From: Stercorarius parasiticus
Taxonomy: Eukaryota > Chordata > Aves > Charadriiformes > Stercorariidae
Length of the DNA: 64,000 bases
Direction of reading: 5' to 3'
NCBI GenBank assembly: GCA_013396915.1
Contig: VWZL01002002.1
Location: forward strand, 310,001 to 374,000
Shown: piece after piece, positions 63,400 through 64,000 of the stretch
Layout of the letters: every line of letters starts with the position of its first letter
Numbering within the stretch: position 1 is the first letter of the stretch
The notes under the pieces: model-generated
Seen by the model: only the letters and a program-made list of their open reading frames with translations
Database searches by the model: none
What the model was told of the DNA's origin: nothing
Made by a program: the position numbers and the translations under genes

Positions 63400-64000
63400 G
63401 TATGGGTCTCATGTTAGGTAGGTACTTGGTGCTCTCTAGGTCAGTGATTTCCCTTAAGGTGTCAAAGCTTGCAAATTCATAAACCGGCCAGCCTGCAGAA
63501 GTCTGAATTCTGTCAAAATGAATTTTTTTTCCATAGAGAAATCTCCCCTCTGCAGGCATATCCTCAAAATTGTAACTTCTTGTATGCTTTGATAAGGCTC
63601 AACTTCTCACTTTATCTTAGGTTAAGGCAGGAGATGGACAAAGAGTGATGGGAAGAGAAAGTGTTGCAGAAATGTGAGGGAGGGAGTATTAATATTATAA
63701 GATTGGAAGGTGGAGAATTTGAAGAATGTACATAAAGATATTGTCCTGTATAGATAGAGGGCAGACATGGGAGTACATGGTTGTCCTCTACTGGCAGAGG
63801 CCACAAGAGGCAGATTAGTAGTAAGCACCATTAACCTTTCCTCCTTTTCCCACAGCTTCAGTAAGCAGTGACAGACTATAAGATGCTCTGCAGTAATTAG
63901 CGTTTTCATCAAAATAGTAGGTGGGGGTCTCACTAGGCAGCATAGAGACAAGTTGGAGGAATGTGTGTGGGTACATCACTTTCAATTGTTTTGTCTAGAG
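63400..64000 (+). other. LRRCC1 intron 4, left part
   Basis: It starts with donor GCAG|GTATGG and runs to the window edge. No further exon was recognised. Short minus-strand open frames here are not supported. Confidence 0.75.

Noticed and set aside
1..64000. CRISPR arrays, bacterial operons or prophage
   Set aside because: No regularly spaced repeats or bacterial gene organisation. Spliced genes and CR1 LINEs show this is a vertebrate nuclear sequence.

Overview
The window is vertebrate nuclear DNA, almost certainly from a bird. Interspersed repeats are nearly all CR1 LINE 3' ends, recognisable by the terminal ATTCTATG-type octamers and the 'ggttggaagggacctt' motif. There is also an avian-type solo LTR, and no Alu or L1. 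Introns are short and the background is AT-rich apart from one CpG island. The species cannot be named from this window.

Layout: bases 1 to about 49,200 hold no gene I can support. This is a gene desert with ten CR1 fragments of at least four subfamilies, simple repeats, several clean palindromes and a few local duplications. From 49,709 to 56,321 on the minus strand lies a complete four-exon amino-acid transporter gene of the SLC7A13 (AGT1)/SLC7A12 (ASC2) clade. All three introns are GT-AG, the phases match across every junction, and the product is 488 residues. A solo LTR (about 56,779-57,408) and about 3.9 kb of unannotated DNA follow. A CpG island at about 61,310-61,830 then starts LRRCC1 on the plus strand. 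Its first four coding exons (leucine-rich repeats) are visible and the gene runs off the right edge.

How the genes relate: the transporter and LRRCC1 are head to head, with about 5.3 kb between start codons. From memory, mouse Slc7a12 is the neighbour of Lrrcc1, while mammalian SLC7A13 lies elsewhere, near ATP6V0D2 and WWP1. Position therefore suggests the bird gene may be the SLC7A12 orthologue, or a pre-duplication ancestor, although databases may label it SLC7A13. The two products have no obvious shared function: one is a membrane transporter light chain, the other a centrosomal protein. The LRRCC1 island carries adjacent NRF1-type and E2F-type sites, two GC boxes and a six-run G-quadruplex motif, which suits a housekeeping or cell-cycle gene.

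I found no clearly novel biological system. The most useful leads are the transporter's orthology and position, the LTR between the two genes, the long hairpin in the transporter's probable 3' UTR, and the compact promoter module of LRRCC1.
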